Shown here: positions 54,601 through 60,954 of the stretch, in pieces
Position numbering within the stretch: position 1 is the stretch's first letter
How the letters are laid out: the number at the start of each line of letters is the position of its first letter
Source of the DNA: Acidilobaceae archaeon
GTDB lineage: Archaea; Thermoproteota; Thermoprotei_A; Sulfolobales; Acidilobaceae
Length of the DNA stretch: 60,954 nucleotides
Reading direction: 5' to 3'
Assembly: GCA_027082825.1 (NCBI GenBank)
Contig: JALWTO010000029.1
Span: 1-60,954 of the forward strand
Made by a program: the position numbers and the translations under genes
Notes under the pieces: model-generated
Seen by the model: the letters and a program-made list of their open reading frames with translations, nothing else
Database searches by the model: none
Told to the model about the DNA's origin: nothing

Positions 54601-55787
54601 GAGAGTTTACAGTTAAGGTTAAAGTTGAAAGAATGGGAGAGAAAAGAGACATTCTGAATCCTTTACCTCCATATACTACTGATGATTTAATAGTTGATGC
54701 AAACAGATATCTGGGTCTTGGAGCTCCAGAGACTATGGCCTTAGCCCAGAACCTATTCGAATGGGGTTTGATAACATATCATAGAACAGACTCAACTAGG
54801 GTTAGTGAGAGAGGTATCCAGGTCGCCAAGGAGTGGCTTGAGCAGAAGTTTGGTAAAAAGGCAAGGGAATTATTCAGACCTAGAACATGGGGTAAGGGAG
54901 GAGCACATGAGGCTATAAGACCTGTAAGACCTCTTGATGCGGACACCATTTTGAGGCTCATCGAAGAAGGACTTTTGGAGATTCCAGGGGAGCTGACTAG
55001 AAGACATCTTAGACTTTATGATCTAATATTTAGAAGGTTCATGGCAAGTCAGATGAGTGGGGCTAGTGTCAATAAGGTGACATATAGGGTTATTATAGAA
55101 CCCTATAGCCAGAATCTAGTTGTTCTTGAGGTTAGGGACAGGATAATTAGTATAGGTTCAGGGCCTGGAAGGGCTCAAGAAGGTGATATAGAGGCAGGTT
55201 TTCTGAATGTGTGGAGTAGGTTTTTCTGGATAGAAGGGCCTTTGCCAGAGGGAGCCTTTGAGGCTAATATGGTGTTTAGGAGGATCAGCAAAACACCTCT
55301 TTATACTCAAGGAGAGATAGTCGGAGAAATGAAAAAGAAAGGTATAGGAAGGCCAAGCACTTACGCTAAGATAATAGACACTTTATTCAAGAGGGCATAT
55401 ATAACTAAAGTCAAGGTTGAGAGAAGGCAGGAAAGGGTTGTCGCAACTTCAAGAGGAAAAGCTGTGTATAAGTACTTGACTGAGTACCTGAAAGAGGCTG
55501 ATGAAGACATTTATGGAAGTCTTGCAGAAAGATTAAGAAGGATACCGACACTGATATCAGAGGAAAGGACAAGAATTCTTGAGGAAGCCATGGATGGCAT
55601 AGAGGAGGGTAGAAAGACTAGAGTTTCCGTGTTAAATGAGATATATGGTGAGGTAGCAGAGCTTGCATATGCTGTGATAGAGGCTATTGAGAATGTGACC
55701 AAGGAGAACCTAAAGCCTCATGAAAGAGAATTGGTCAGAAGGTTCGGAGAGTGCATAAAGAACTTTCTGAATAGAGGAGGTGCTTGA
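51687..55787 (+). CDS. rgy: reverse gyrase
   Basis: ATP-dependent topoisomerase that adds positive supercoils; the hallmark of hyperthermophiles. The 1366 residues hold, in order: an N-terminal zinc finger (C20, C23, C38, C41), a helicase-like half with the Walker A loop APTGVGKTT at 114-122 and FADDVDAV near 222, a second helicase domain to about 620, a TOPRIM domain from about 654 (LLVVESPNKARTI, with DPDTEGEKIGWD), a second zinc finger near 752-771 (CLVCG and CPRCG), and the catalytic Tyr1031 in LITYHRTDSTR. No intein. It is somewhat longer than common relatives, with extra helicase-side sequence. The start is a TTG at 51687. Its stop overlaps the next gene. Confidence 0.97.
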   Translation: MSSKSNFEKSWGRGSYRLACPNCGGTITEDRLVKGLPCERCLANPPKNPTVKNVYMELKREGKLKDPYKRLYELERMFNEFISFFEEAVGSKPWGAQKAWLKRLVRGDSFSIIAPTGVGKTTFGLVAALFYACKNELKSYIVLPTTTLVVQALDRIEMFRERLPKVCSNVKIIAVHSKMGVKARRDVINRISNGDFDVLISTSAFMRKRADELKNMNFKFVFADDVDAVLRSGKSVDAILKVVGFSNDDIEDGLELLRILREQASIVSSLQRVSGERAEKLRKRLIDLELKARNLRKEIFEKRKRVARLVVSSATGRPRGPRVRLFKTLLNFEAGGRSDIGLRNVIDTYVKPKRSIEEEVIEIVRKLGKGVLVFVPVDKGVEGAENLAERLRKAGISAETYHAKRPIRILEDFSKGNIPVLVGIANYYGTLVRGIDLPKVVKYAVFAGVPRHKFGMDIGEPHPARLLRLLSLLSEIDVKEIAEEAKVHLANMRRLLRRLSPAALQVIAGRVLEGEVEGLGSPARVVWEAYNFLRNALSDREVWERLSKREDVAVIEDKGRLYVLIPDPATYVQASGRTSRLYAGGITKGLSIVIVDDERVFRGLVERVRWITEAKWTSLEELDLGNLIKEIEEDRRKVGMILSGRFEEKDLVKTALLVVESPNKARTIANFFGQPSIRILPGGLRAYEVATGDYILTIAASGGHVYDLVEDKIRDVDMPESMRPYSKGNVFGVLILNENGKSSYHPVYTSIKRCLVCGHQFTSDTDRCPRCGSSLIRDSKNVVDDLRRLAWEVDVVLIGTDPDTEGEKIGWDIALLLKPYSRSIMRLEFHEVTRRAISEALRNLRDFNQKLVDAQIVRRIEDRWIGFTLSPWLWCDFWPNYYCRGDVVKVAGRDRERCESSKYFYNLSAGRVQTPTLGWIVKRTEDAREKVYLFSLQIESARITFREDDESLIVDPSGIKDLKELAGKKRQGEFTVKVKVERMGEKRDILNPLPPYTTDDLIVDANRYLGLGAPETMALAQNLFEWGLITYHRTDSTRVSERGIQVAKEWLEQKFGKKARELFRPRTWGKGGAHEAIRPVRPLDADTILRLIEEGLLEIPGELTRRHLRLYDLIFRRFMASQMSGASVNKVTYRVIIEPYSQNLVVLEVRDRIISIGSGPGRAQEGDIEAGFLNVWSRFFWIEGPLPEGAFEANMVFRRISKTPLYTQGEIVGEMKKKGIGRPSTYAKIIDTLFKRAYITKVKVERRQERVVATSRGKAVYKYLTEYLKEADEDIYGSLAERLRRIPTLISEERTRILEEAMDGIEEGRKTRVSVLNEIYGEVAELAYAVIEAIENVTKENLKPHERELVRRFGECIKNFLNRGGA

Positions 55788-55789
55788 GA

Positions 55790-56722
55790 GTGGATATAAG
55801 GCTTGCAATAGTGCATATGAGGTTAAGACTAGGTTATAGAAGGGTTAACATGAGAAAGCTTAACAAAGCCTTCATGGAGGCAAGAGATGTTAAGGGAGCC
55901 GAGATAATCTTAGTGCCAGCCTATCCTCTCTTAGGCCCAGTAATTGGTTATTATCCTGAGCAAAAGGCAAGACATTACATGAAGTCTTATGCTGAGAGGC
56001 TTGGTGGTCCTAAGGAGTCACACACAATATCTGTTCTCTCAAAGTTAGCTGGTAGTTATGGTGTTGAGGTCATAGGAGGACCTCTAATTGAGAGAGCAGG
56101 TCCTAGGCTTTATTTGACAGCGTTCCACATAGACAATAATGGCTTTCTCAAAGGAAAATATAGAAAGGTCATGGTTACAAAAGCTGAAAAAGATATGGGA
56201 ATAAGTTCTGGAAAGATGGCAACAGTCTTTCAGGCGGAGAGTGGACTTAAGATAGGTGTATTCATGGATGAGGATCTTTTCAGTCCAGAGGTGTTCAGAT
56301 ATATACAGTTTGAGGACCCTATGATAATTGTCGGAACAATGTTACCTTATGACTCTGATTATATAAAATCCGAAATGCTTAAGGGTTTTGAGAGTATAAA
56401 GACAATGAACCTAGACGCTGTTAAATCTCTTCTCTGGTCTAGAGCTCTTGAATCAGGGCTTCCGATAGTTCTTATTGGAGGGGCTGTTGAATCCCCAACT
56501 TTTGGAGTGGACGTCGCTTTTATGCCGTCTATAGTTACAGATCCTGAGATAGGAATAACTGACAGGTTAGTGAAGGGCTACGATGATCTTGAAGAAGTTT
56601 TCATTGTTGAGGTGGATCCAAAGATTAGTAGGGCAAGAAAATGTGAAGATTCATGTATGAACGTTTTCAAGAATCTGTGTTTAAAAGAGCTTAGAAGAAA
56701 AAGAGGATTGAGGAGAACTTAA
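55790..56722 (+). CDS. nitrilase-superfamily homologue lacking catalytic residues
   Basis: The carbon-nitrogen hydrolase fold is recognisable over 310 residues, but two of the three catalytic residues are missing. The glutamate position (usual FPEL) reads VPAY, and the cysteine position (usual ICYD) reads FMDED, giving aspartate at 162 (numbered from a TTG at 55784). Lys128 (YRK) is kept. A C-terminal tail holds three cysteines, [13 protein letters not shown]. So it is probably a binding or regulatory protein and not an amidase. The GTG at 55790 has GGAGGT eight bases ahead; the TTG at 55784 overlaps the reverse gyrase stop. Coupled translation with reverse gyrase is likely. Confidence 0.75.
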   Translation: MDIRLAIVHMRLRLGYRRVNMRKLNKAFMEARDVKGAEIILVPAYPLLGPVIGYYPEQKARHYMKSYAERLGGPKESHTISVLSKLAGSYGVEVIGGPLIERAGPRLYLTAFHIDNNGFLKGKYRKVMVTKAEKDMGISSGKMATVFQAESGLKIGVFMDEDLFSPEVFRYIQFEDPMIIVGTMLPYDSDYIKSEMLKGFESIKTMNLDAVKSLLWSRALESGLPIVLIGGAVESPTFGVDVAFMPSIVTDPEIGITDRLVKGYDDLEEVFIVEVDPKISRARKCEDSCMNVFKNLCLKELRRKRGLRRT

Positions 56723-57663
56723 GCTACAGGTCCTATAACCTCCTTCCCAACGATTCTGTTTATCCTTTCTACTTCCTTATCTACAAGCTTCTGAATCTTC
56801 TCTATCTCCTCTTCAGTTAGGTGTCTGAATCTACCTTGGGGTTTGAGATACTCCTTGATGGGCTTTCTTCTTTTTACTGGATATGTCACTCTGAACTCTC
56901 CATGGTCTATTTCATAAAGAATCCACATACCTGTCTCGACAGCAAGTCTAGCAAGCTTTATACCGAGGGATGAGTCGAAACGCCATCCTGTGGTGCATGG
57001 TATCAGTATGTGGACAAAGGTTGGTCCCTCTTCTGTATAATCAAGACCTTTTTTGAACTTGTTTGCTAGATCTATTGGATAAGCAGGACTTGCGGTGGCC
57101 ACATAAGGAACTCTATGAGCAGCAACTATGGAATCTATATCCTTCTTAGGTCTCCACTCACCTCTCCAGACCTTTCCAGCTGGTGTCGTTGTAGTCCAAG
57201 CTCCATATGGAGTGGCACCACTTCTCTGGATTCCTGTGTTCATATAAGCCTCATTATCATAGAGGACATACATAACCTTATGGCCTCTTTCAAGCATTCC
57301 ACTTAATGCTTGGAATCCTATGTCTACAGTACCTCCATCACCGCCTATTGCTATGACCTTAATGTCCTTCTCAAGCACTCCCTTCTTTTTTAATATTTTC
57401 AGTGCAGCTTCAACTCCAGAGGCCACGGCACCAGCGTTCTCGAAAGCAACATGTATCCATGGATTCCTCCAGCTGGTGTAGGGGTATGGTGTCGATGAGA
57501 CCTCAAGGCATCCAGTGGCATTGACAAATATTGTATCCTTGCCAGCGATTTTTGTTAAAAGTCTCATCACCGGTCCTATTGTACAACCAGCACACAGTCT
57601 ATGTCCGCTTACAAACCTCTCCTCTCTGGGAAACTCAAAAAGACTCTTGTATAACTTGCTCAT
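56719..57663 (-). CDS. porB: 2-oxoacid:ferredoxin oxidoreductase beta subunit (PorB type)
   Basis: TPP-binding subunit of pyruvate or related 2-oxoacid:ferredoxin oxidoreductase. The TPP motif is [19 protein letters not shown] through [15 protein letters not shown]. Cluster cysteines include C22 and C25 ([11 protein letters not shown]), C50 and one near 210 ([12 protein letters not shown]). The 314-residue length fits the four-subunit archaeal enzyme. ATG at 57663 with GGGGTGAGA ahead; 4-bp overlap with the alpha gene. Confidence 0.93.
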   Translation of the reverse strand: MSKLYKSLFEFPREERFVSGHRLCAGCTIGPVMRLLTKIAGKDTIFVNATGCLEVSSTPYPYTSWRNPWIHVAFENAGAVASGVEAALKILKKKGVLEKDIKVIAIGGDGGTVDIGFQALSGMLERGHKVMYVLYDNEAYMNTGIQRSGATPYGAWTTTTPAGKVWRGEWRPKKDIDSIVAAHRVPYVATASPAYPIDLANKFKKGLDYTEEGPTFVHILIPCTTGWRFDSSLGIKLARLAVETGMWILYEIDHGEFRVTYPVKRRKPIKEYLKPQGRFRHLTEEEIEKIQKLVDKEVERINRIVGKEVIGPVA

Positions 57664-58862
57664 GTTCTCACCCCATAGAAAATGGTTTTGTCAAATTTCT
57701 TTGTCCTGGATTCCCAGGCCAACTTGACTAGGTTTTCAAAGTCTGAGTCAATCATCCTTCTCTGTCCAATTCCAGCAACCACACTTGTCAGATTTAAGTT
57801 AAGGTCCTCTCTTGATATTAGCGAGGAAAACTCCATTGCCAGAGGTCCTTGTAGTGGCGCTCCATAGCTTATTGCTCTGTCTATAACTAAAATGGCATTA
57901 ACCTTATCGAGAATATTCTTAAAGTCCTCAACAGGGAAAGGCCTGTAAAGCCTTAACCTAAGAAGGCCTACTTTATAGCCTTTCTCCCACATCCTTGGTA
58001 AAATGGTCTTCAAAGTCGTTGCATAGCTTGTCTTTGCAACTATAAGTGCTTCTGCGTCATCACACATAAAGCATTCATAAATTCCATATCCTCTTCCAAA
58101 GGTCTTTTTAAACTCTTCATCTATTTCTCTTGCCTTAACCAGTGCTTTCTCCATGGCTATAACCTGTTGATACTTAATTTCATAGAACCAGTTTGGATCT
58201 GCAATGGGACCCATTGTAACGGGCTTGTCAGGATCTAACCTGTAGGAGAAAGGTCTCTTTGGAGCAAACTTCAAAACATCATCCCTCTCCTCGGTTATAA
58301 CAGGCTCTATTGTATGGCTCATGACATAGCCATCATATGAGACCATGACAGGCAGTAGTATCTCAGAATCCTCGGCAAGCTTGAATGCCTGTATTATTGT
58401 ATCATAAGCTTCCTGTGCGCTTGAGACGAAATATATTATCCAGCTTGAGTCTCTAGCATTCATAACATCGCTATGATCATTCCAGATGCTTATAGGAGCT
58501 GAGAGTGCTCTCATGGCAACACTCATAACTATTGGTGTTCTCATTCCACTGGCTATGTGTAAGATCTCATGCATAAGTGCAAGACCTTGGCTTGCTGTTG
58601 CTGTGAAAGTTCTTGCACCAGTTGCAGCAGCTCCTATGGCTGCTGAGAGTGCACTGTGTTCGCTCTCTACATGGATCATCTCAGCATCTAGTTCTCCATT
58701 TGCTATGAAGTCAGCTATTTTCTCAACAACAGTTGTCTGAGGGGTTATAGGGTAAGCGGAAACAACATCGACATCAAGATCTTTGGTCGCATATGCGATA
58801 GCAGAGTTAGTTGAGAGAGGTTTAGGTCTCTTAACCTCTTTAACTATCCCAAGCGATGCCAT
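57660..58862 (-). CDS. porA: 2-oxoacid:ferredoxin oxidoreductase alpha subunit (PorA type)
   Basis: Contributes the TPP pyrimidine side and dimer interface. [40 protein letters not shown] and [20 protein letters not shown] are family signatures, with the conserved glutamate. About 400 residues. I start at the ATG at 58862 with GAGGTG six bases ahead; a GTG at 58871 is the upstream option. Substrate (pyruvate or another 2-oxoacid) is not fixed by sequence; the gamma-delta-alpha-beta order suits pyruvate synthase. Confidence 0.93.
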   Translation of the reverse strand: MASLGIVKEVKRPKPLSTNSAIAYATKDLDVDVVSAYPITPQTTVVEKIADFIANGELDAEMIHVESEHSALSAAIGAAATGARTFTATASQGLALMHEILHIASGMRTPIVMSVAMRALSAPISIWNDHSDVMNARDSSWIIYFVSSAQEAYDTIIQAFKLAEDSEILLPVMVSYDGYVMSHTIEPVITEERDDVLKFAPKRPFSYRLDPDKPVTMGPIADPNWFYEIKYQQVIAMEKALVKAREIDEEFKKTFGRGYGIYECFMCDDAEALIVAKTSYATTLKTILPRMWEKGYKVGLLRLRLYRPFPVEDFKNILDKVNAILVIDRAISYGAPLQGPLAMEFSSLISREDLNLNLTSVVAGIGQRRMIDSDFENLVKLAWESRTKKFDKTIFYGVRT

Positions 58863-58867
58863 AACCA

Positions 58868-59197
58868 TCACCTCTTCTTTTCATATTCAGGAACCATCTC
58901 TATCGCATTTACTGGGCATTCCTCTGCACAAATACCACAACCCTTGCAGTAATCATAATTTACTTTATAACTTATCTTGTATTTTCTTCCCTTTTTGTTT
59001 GTATACTCTTCTTCCACCTCGATTATAGCAGCATCAGGACAGTAGATCCAGCAGAGCCTACATCTGACGCACTTCTCTTGATCAATTACAGGCTTCAGTA
59101 CTCTCCAATCTCCAGTCTTATATTCAAGACTATTTCCAGGTTTAGTTATTATACCTCCTATGACTAGTTCAGAAGCCCCTGGAAGTTCTGAAGACAA
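58868..59197 (-). CDS. porD: 2-oxoacid:ferredoxin oxidoreductase delta subunit (2 x [4Fe-4S])
   Basis: Ferredoxin-like subunit of 109 residues that passes electrons from TPP to ferredoxin. Cluster motifs: CVRCRLCWIYCPDA and CKGCGICAEECPVN. The TTG start at 59197 has GGAGGTG ahead. It overlaps the alpha reading frame by 4 bp if the longer alpha start is used. Confidence 0.93.
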   Translation of the reverse strand: MSSELPGASELVIGGIITKPGNSLEYKTGDWRVLKPVIDQEKCVRCRLCWIYCPDAAIIEVEEEYTNKKGRKYKISYKVNYDYCKGCGICAEECPVNAIEMVPEYEKKR

Positions 59198-59221
59198 AAC
59201 ACATCACCTCCAAGCATAAGG

Positions 59222-59791
59222 TTACTCAAGATCTTCAACCTTTGTGGATTCATATGCATCTTTCACTGCAGATGCATTGGCCTCTCCTATTCTTCCTGGG
59301 AATCTTTCCTTGACTAGGTTCGTAACGGTGTCAAGCTTTACTATTCCAGTTGCCTTTATCAACGATCCAAGTATTGCAGTGTTCACTATTGGCACTCTAA
59401 GCCACTTAAGAGCTATTGATGTTGCATCAACAGTAGCAACCCTTAATCCTAACCCTTCCTTAAGCTTCAGCTTTTCGGCAAGGTCTTTAGGATCCTCTGG
59501 GGCATTTGCTACAACACAACCGTTTTCCTTAAGTCCCTCAACATAACTAGGGGTTATCAGGGAAGGATCTAATATTACGACTATATTAGGGCTCACTATA
59601 GGGGTCCTAGCCATTTCTGATTCATCGGTTATCCTTGTATAAGCCCTTACAGGAGCCCCCCTTCTCTCGGCACCAAACTCTGGAAATGCCAGGGCATTCT
59701 TTCCTTCAAGGATTGCTGCAGCAGCAACTATTTCGCTTGCGGTAACAGCACCTTGACCTCCTCTTCCATGCCATCTTATCTCTATTCTCAA
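59222..59791 (-). CDS. porG: 2-oxoacid:ferredoxin oxidoreductase gamma subunit (PorG type)
   Basis: Subunit involved in CoA-dependent steps. The 189 residues start with EIRWHGRGGQGAVTASEIVA, the gamma signature, and FPEFGAERRGAPVRAYTRI follows. It is first in the operon, with a TTG start at 59791 and a TATA box 60-70 bp upstream. Confidence 0.93.
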   Translation of the reverse strand: MRIEIRWHGRGGQGAVTASEIVAAAAILEGKNALAFPEFGAERRGAPVRAYTRITDESEMARTPIVSPNIVVILDPSLITPSYVEGLKENGCVVANAPEDPKDLAEKLKLKEGLGLRVATVDATSIALKWLRVPIVNTAILGSLIKATGIVKLDTVTNLVKERFPGRIGEANASAVKDAYESTKVEDLE

Positions 59792-59850
59792 GCTCTCAGC
59801 CTCGCCACACTCTTTTCAAGTCTAGCAGTAAGGGTTTATCAAAAATAACT

Positions 59851-59862
59851 TTATTTTATAAG
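59851..59862. promoter_or_regulatory. TATA element between the por operon and the 59.9-kb gene
   Basis: CTTATAAAATAA on the minus strand serves the por operon. Its complement, TTATTTTATAAG, could serve the plus-strand gene at 59898 from the same 90-bp gap. Confidence 0.5.
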
Positions 59863-59897
59863 AAAAACGTATTAGAGACTGTTTGGAGGAGGGGTTT

Positions 59898-60287
59898 TTG
59901 AGGGAGGCTAAGTTGGAGAAAATAGAGAAGGCTATCTCTGTCAAAGTGTCAAATCTTGAGGACCTAGTTAGACTTGCCTCAACTCTAGCCTCAAGGCTCA
60001 TAGTAATGCCTATATATAGGTTTAAGGATAGTGGGAAGGTGTTTTACTTTATTCAAGCCTCATATAAGGATTATTATAAACAATATGGGCTTCCAGTTCT
60101 TTATTATTATTCCAGATCTGAAACTGATGATGTAGATGATTCTAAGGCAAAGTATGTTGTTGCAAAAACTGACGAGACGGGGGAAAGGATTGAGATAACA
60201 GATAGGGTGAGACCTGGTTATACTGCAATACCTATTGTGAACCTTGCTAGAAAACCTGTATTTTTTGGTGAGGAGAAAGGTGCCTGA
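59898..60287 (+). CDS. small conserved-looking protein of unknown function
   Basis: No family recognised. About 129 residues, soluble, with a helix at the start (LEKIEKAISVKVSNLEDLV) and beta-rich sequence after it (VMPIYRFKDSGKVFYFIQA). It has no cysteines, signal peptide or membrane segment. The TTG at 59898 has GGAGGAGGGG ahead; a TTG at 59883 overlaps that ribosome-binding site. It is followed 2 bp later by the Nudix gene, so the two are co-transcribed and may be related in function. Confidence 0.7.
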   Translation: MREAKLEKIEKAISVKVSNLEDLVRLASTLASRLIVMPIYRFKDSGKVFYFIQASYKDYYKQYGLPVLYYYSRSETDDVDDSKAKYVVAKTDETGERIEITDRVRPGYTAIPIVNLARKPVFFGEEKGA

Positions 60288-60289
60288 TA

Positions 60290-60763
60290 ATGAGAAAAAG
60301 ATTCCCAATAATAACAAGGTCAAGGTGTATTGTAGTTGGCAATAAGGGAATCCTGGTTCAGAAAGATGATGAAGGTATATATGGCCTTCCAGGAGGAAGG
60401 CTTGAGTTTAACGAGACACTACCTCTATGTGTTGTAAGGGAGTTGAAGGAAGAGGCGGGGATAGATGTAATACCTCAAAGGATTGTTTACATAGTTGAGT
60501 ACAGGGGAGTTAAAAAAGGCAAGTATAAGCATGAGATCCTTTACTTTTTTAGATGTGATTACAAAGGGTATCTTAAACCTAAAAGCAGAACTTTGAGTTT
60601 TGGTTGGAGAGATCCTTCAGATCTTCCCAAAGAACATTTCTGGCCTGAACCATTGGCAGATGTCTTGGCAAAGGATTATCCCGACTTCAATAAGGTAAGG
60701 TTTATTGTATATATTGACGGAAAGCTTAGCTACCTGAACACATTTAAGGTGAAGTTTGAGTAA
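60290..60763 (+). CDS. Nudix hydrolase
   Basis: Hydrolyses a nucleoside diphosphate linked to another moiety. The Nudix box is complete: G36, E42, R50-E51, E54-E55 and G57 in GRLEFNETLPLCVVRELKEE. The 157-residue length is usual. The pattern after the box does not tell me the substrate (ADP-ribose, NDP-sugar or oxidised nucleotides are options). GGTG precedes the ATG by eight bases. Confidence 0.9.
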   Translation: MRKRFPIITRSRCIVVGNKGILVQKDDEGIYGLPGGRLEFNETLPLCVVRELKEEAGIDVIPQRIVYIVEYRGVKKGKYKHEILYFFRCDYKGYLKPKSRTLSFGWRDPSDLPKEHFWPEPLADVLAKDYPDFNKVRFIVYIDGKLSYLNTFKVKFE

Positions 60764-60801
60764 TACTTAAGTCCTACATTGGTGTTATTCTGTAAGGGCA
60801 C

Positions 60802-60808
60802 ATATAAA
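60802..60808 (+). promoter_or_regulatory. TATA box for the pilin-like gene
   Basis: ATATAAA in CACATATAAAAGCC, 49 bp before the TTG start at 60857. A start site near 60829 would leave about 28 bases of leader carrying GGGGTGAG. Confidence 0.55.
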
Positions 60809-60856
60809 AGCCTTACTCATAATTCTAGATTACGGAGCTATAGGGGTGAGTAGTTA

Positions 60857-60954
60857 TTGAGAAATAGAAGAGGGCTTTCACCTGTAGTATCAGTACTTTT
60901 GCTAATATTGATAGCGGTTGCAGCTGCAGTGATAATTTATTCATGGTTCAGTGG
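60857..60954 (+). CDS. pilin-like protein with class III signal peptide, cut by window edge
   Basis: Only the first 32 codons are in the window. They read RNRRG then LSPVVSVLLLILIAVAAA and YSWFSG: a short basic leader, a glycine for prepilin peptidase cleavage and one hydrophobic helix. The SPVVS start of the helix is typical of archaeal type IV pilins, different from the archaellin helix at the left edge. The TTG start has GGGGTGAG ahead. Function beyond a surface filament subunit cannot be given. Confidence 0.72.
   Translation, partial: MRNRRGLSPVVSVLLLILIAVAAAVIIYSWFS

Noticed and set aside
51687-55787. Intein or insertion in reverse gyrase because of its 1366-residue length
   Set aside because: All domains follow each other in the normal order and no splice-junction or endonuclease motifs occur.
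1-60954. CRISPR array or rRNA genes
   Set aside because: No regularly spaced direct repeats and no rRNA sequence were seen on either strand.

Overview
The window is about 61 kb of an AT-rich chromosome from a hyperthermophilic archaeon, most likely a member of the Thermoproteota (crenarchaeal lineages). The evidence is a full-length reverse gyrase, archaeal ribosomal proteins (L7Ae, L18e), RNA polymerase subunits D and N, archaeal EF-2, archaellins with class III signal peptides, TATA-type promoters, many TTG and GTG starts behind GGTG-type Shine-Dalgarno sequences, and UPF0200/UPF0201 genes. I cannot name the genus from sequence alone.

Layout. Positions 1-1421 carry two tandem archaellin genes on the minus strand, the first cut by the window edge. 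A GC-rich, strongly folding block follows (1662-1750, candidate non-coding RNA). Next come a UDP-GlcNAc-forming pair (nucleotidylyltransferase/acyltransferase and glmS, 1749-4762) and a debris-like intergenic stretch with copied gene fragments. A membrane protein with a captured C-terminus, an MBL-fold nuclease, a secreted protein and inorganic pyrophosphatase run to 8099. From 8193 to 13058 lies the ribosomal/RNA polymerase cluster (L7Ae, S13, S4, S11, RpoD, L18e, L13, S9, RpoN, S2). Positions 13074-20864 hold an AOR/SCP2/alcohol dehydrogenase operon, a UbiA prenyltransferase, SurE, UPF0200/UPF0201 and an MFS transporter. An FdhE-like zinc protein and an unusual amino-acid permease fused to a nucleotidyltransferase domain (21006-23481) lead to tRNA-Gly(GCC).

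From 24480 to 35115 is a glycan locus: three glycosyltransferases, a sulfatase-superfamily enzyme, and a set of genes matching the known route to UDP-2,3-diacetamido-2,3-dideoxy uronic acids (dehydrogenase, oxidoreductase, aminotransferase, acetyltransferase, 2-epimerase). It also holds an Alg14-Alg13-type fused GlcNAc transferase. Two long gene-free stretches interrupt it. An MgtE-like transporter, a PLP decarboxylase and a secreted protein precede an 11-gene complex I operon without NuoE, F and G (38557-48837). EF-2, reverse gyrase with a coupled catalytically dead nitrilase-like protein, a four-subunit 2-oxoacid:ferredoxin oxidoreductase, a small unknown protein, a Nudix hydrolase and the start of another pilin-like gene end the window.

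How the genes fit together. Ferredoxin reduced by the oxoacid oxidoreductase and by the aldehyde oxidoreductase could feed the NADH-module-free complex I, with quinone side chains from a UbiA enzyme (inference). The UDP-GlcNAc pair supplies the glycan locus, and the sequon-rich archaellins and secreted proteins are plausible N-glycan acceptors (inference). The observations most worth a second look are the permease-nucleotidyltransferase fusion, an 89-bp fragment shared in opposite coding sense by two genes 16 kb apart, the structured RNA candidate, the mosaic archaellin pair, and the dead nitrilase homologue with a cysteine tail next to reverse gyrase.
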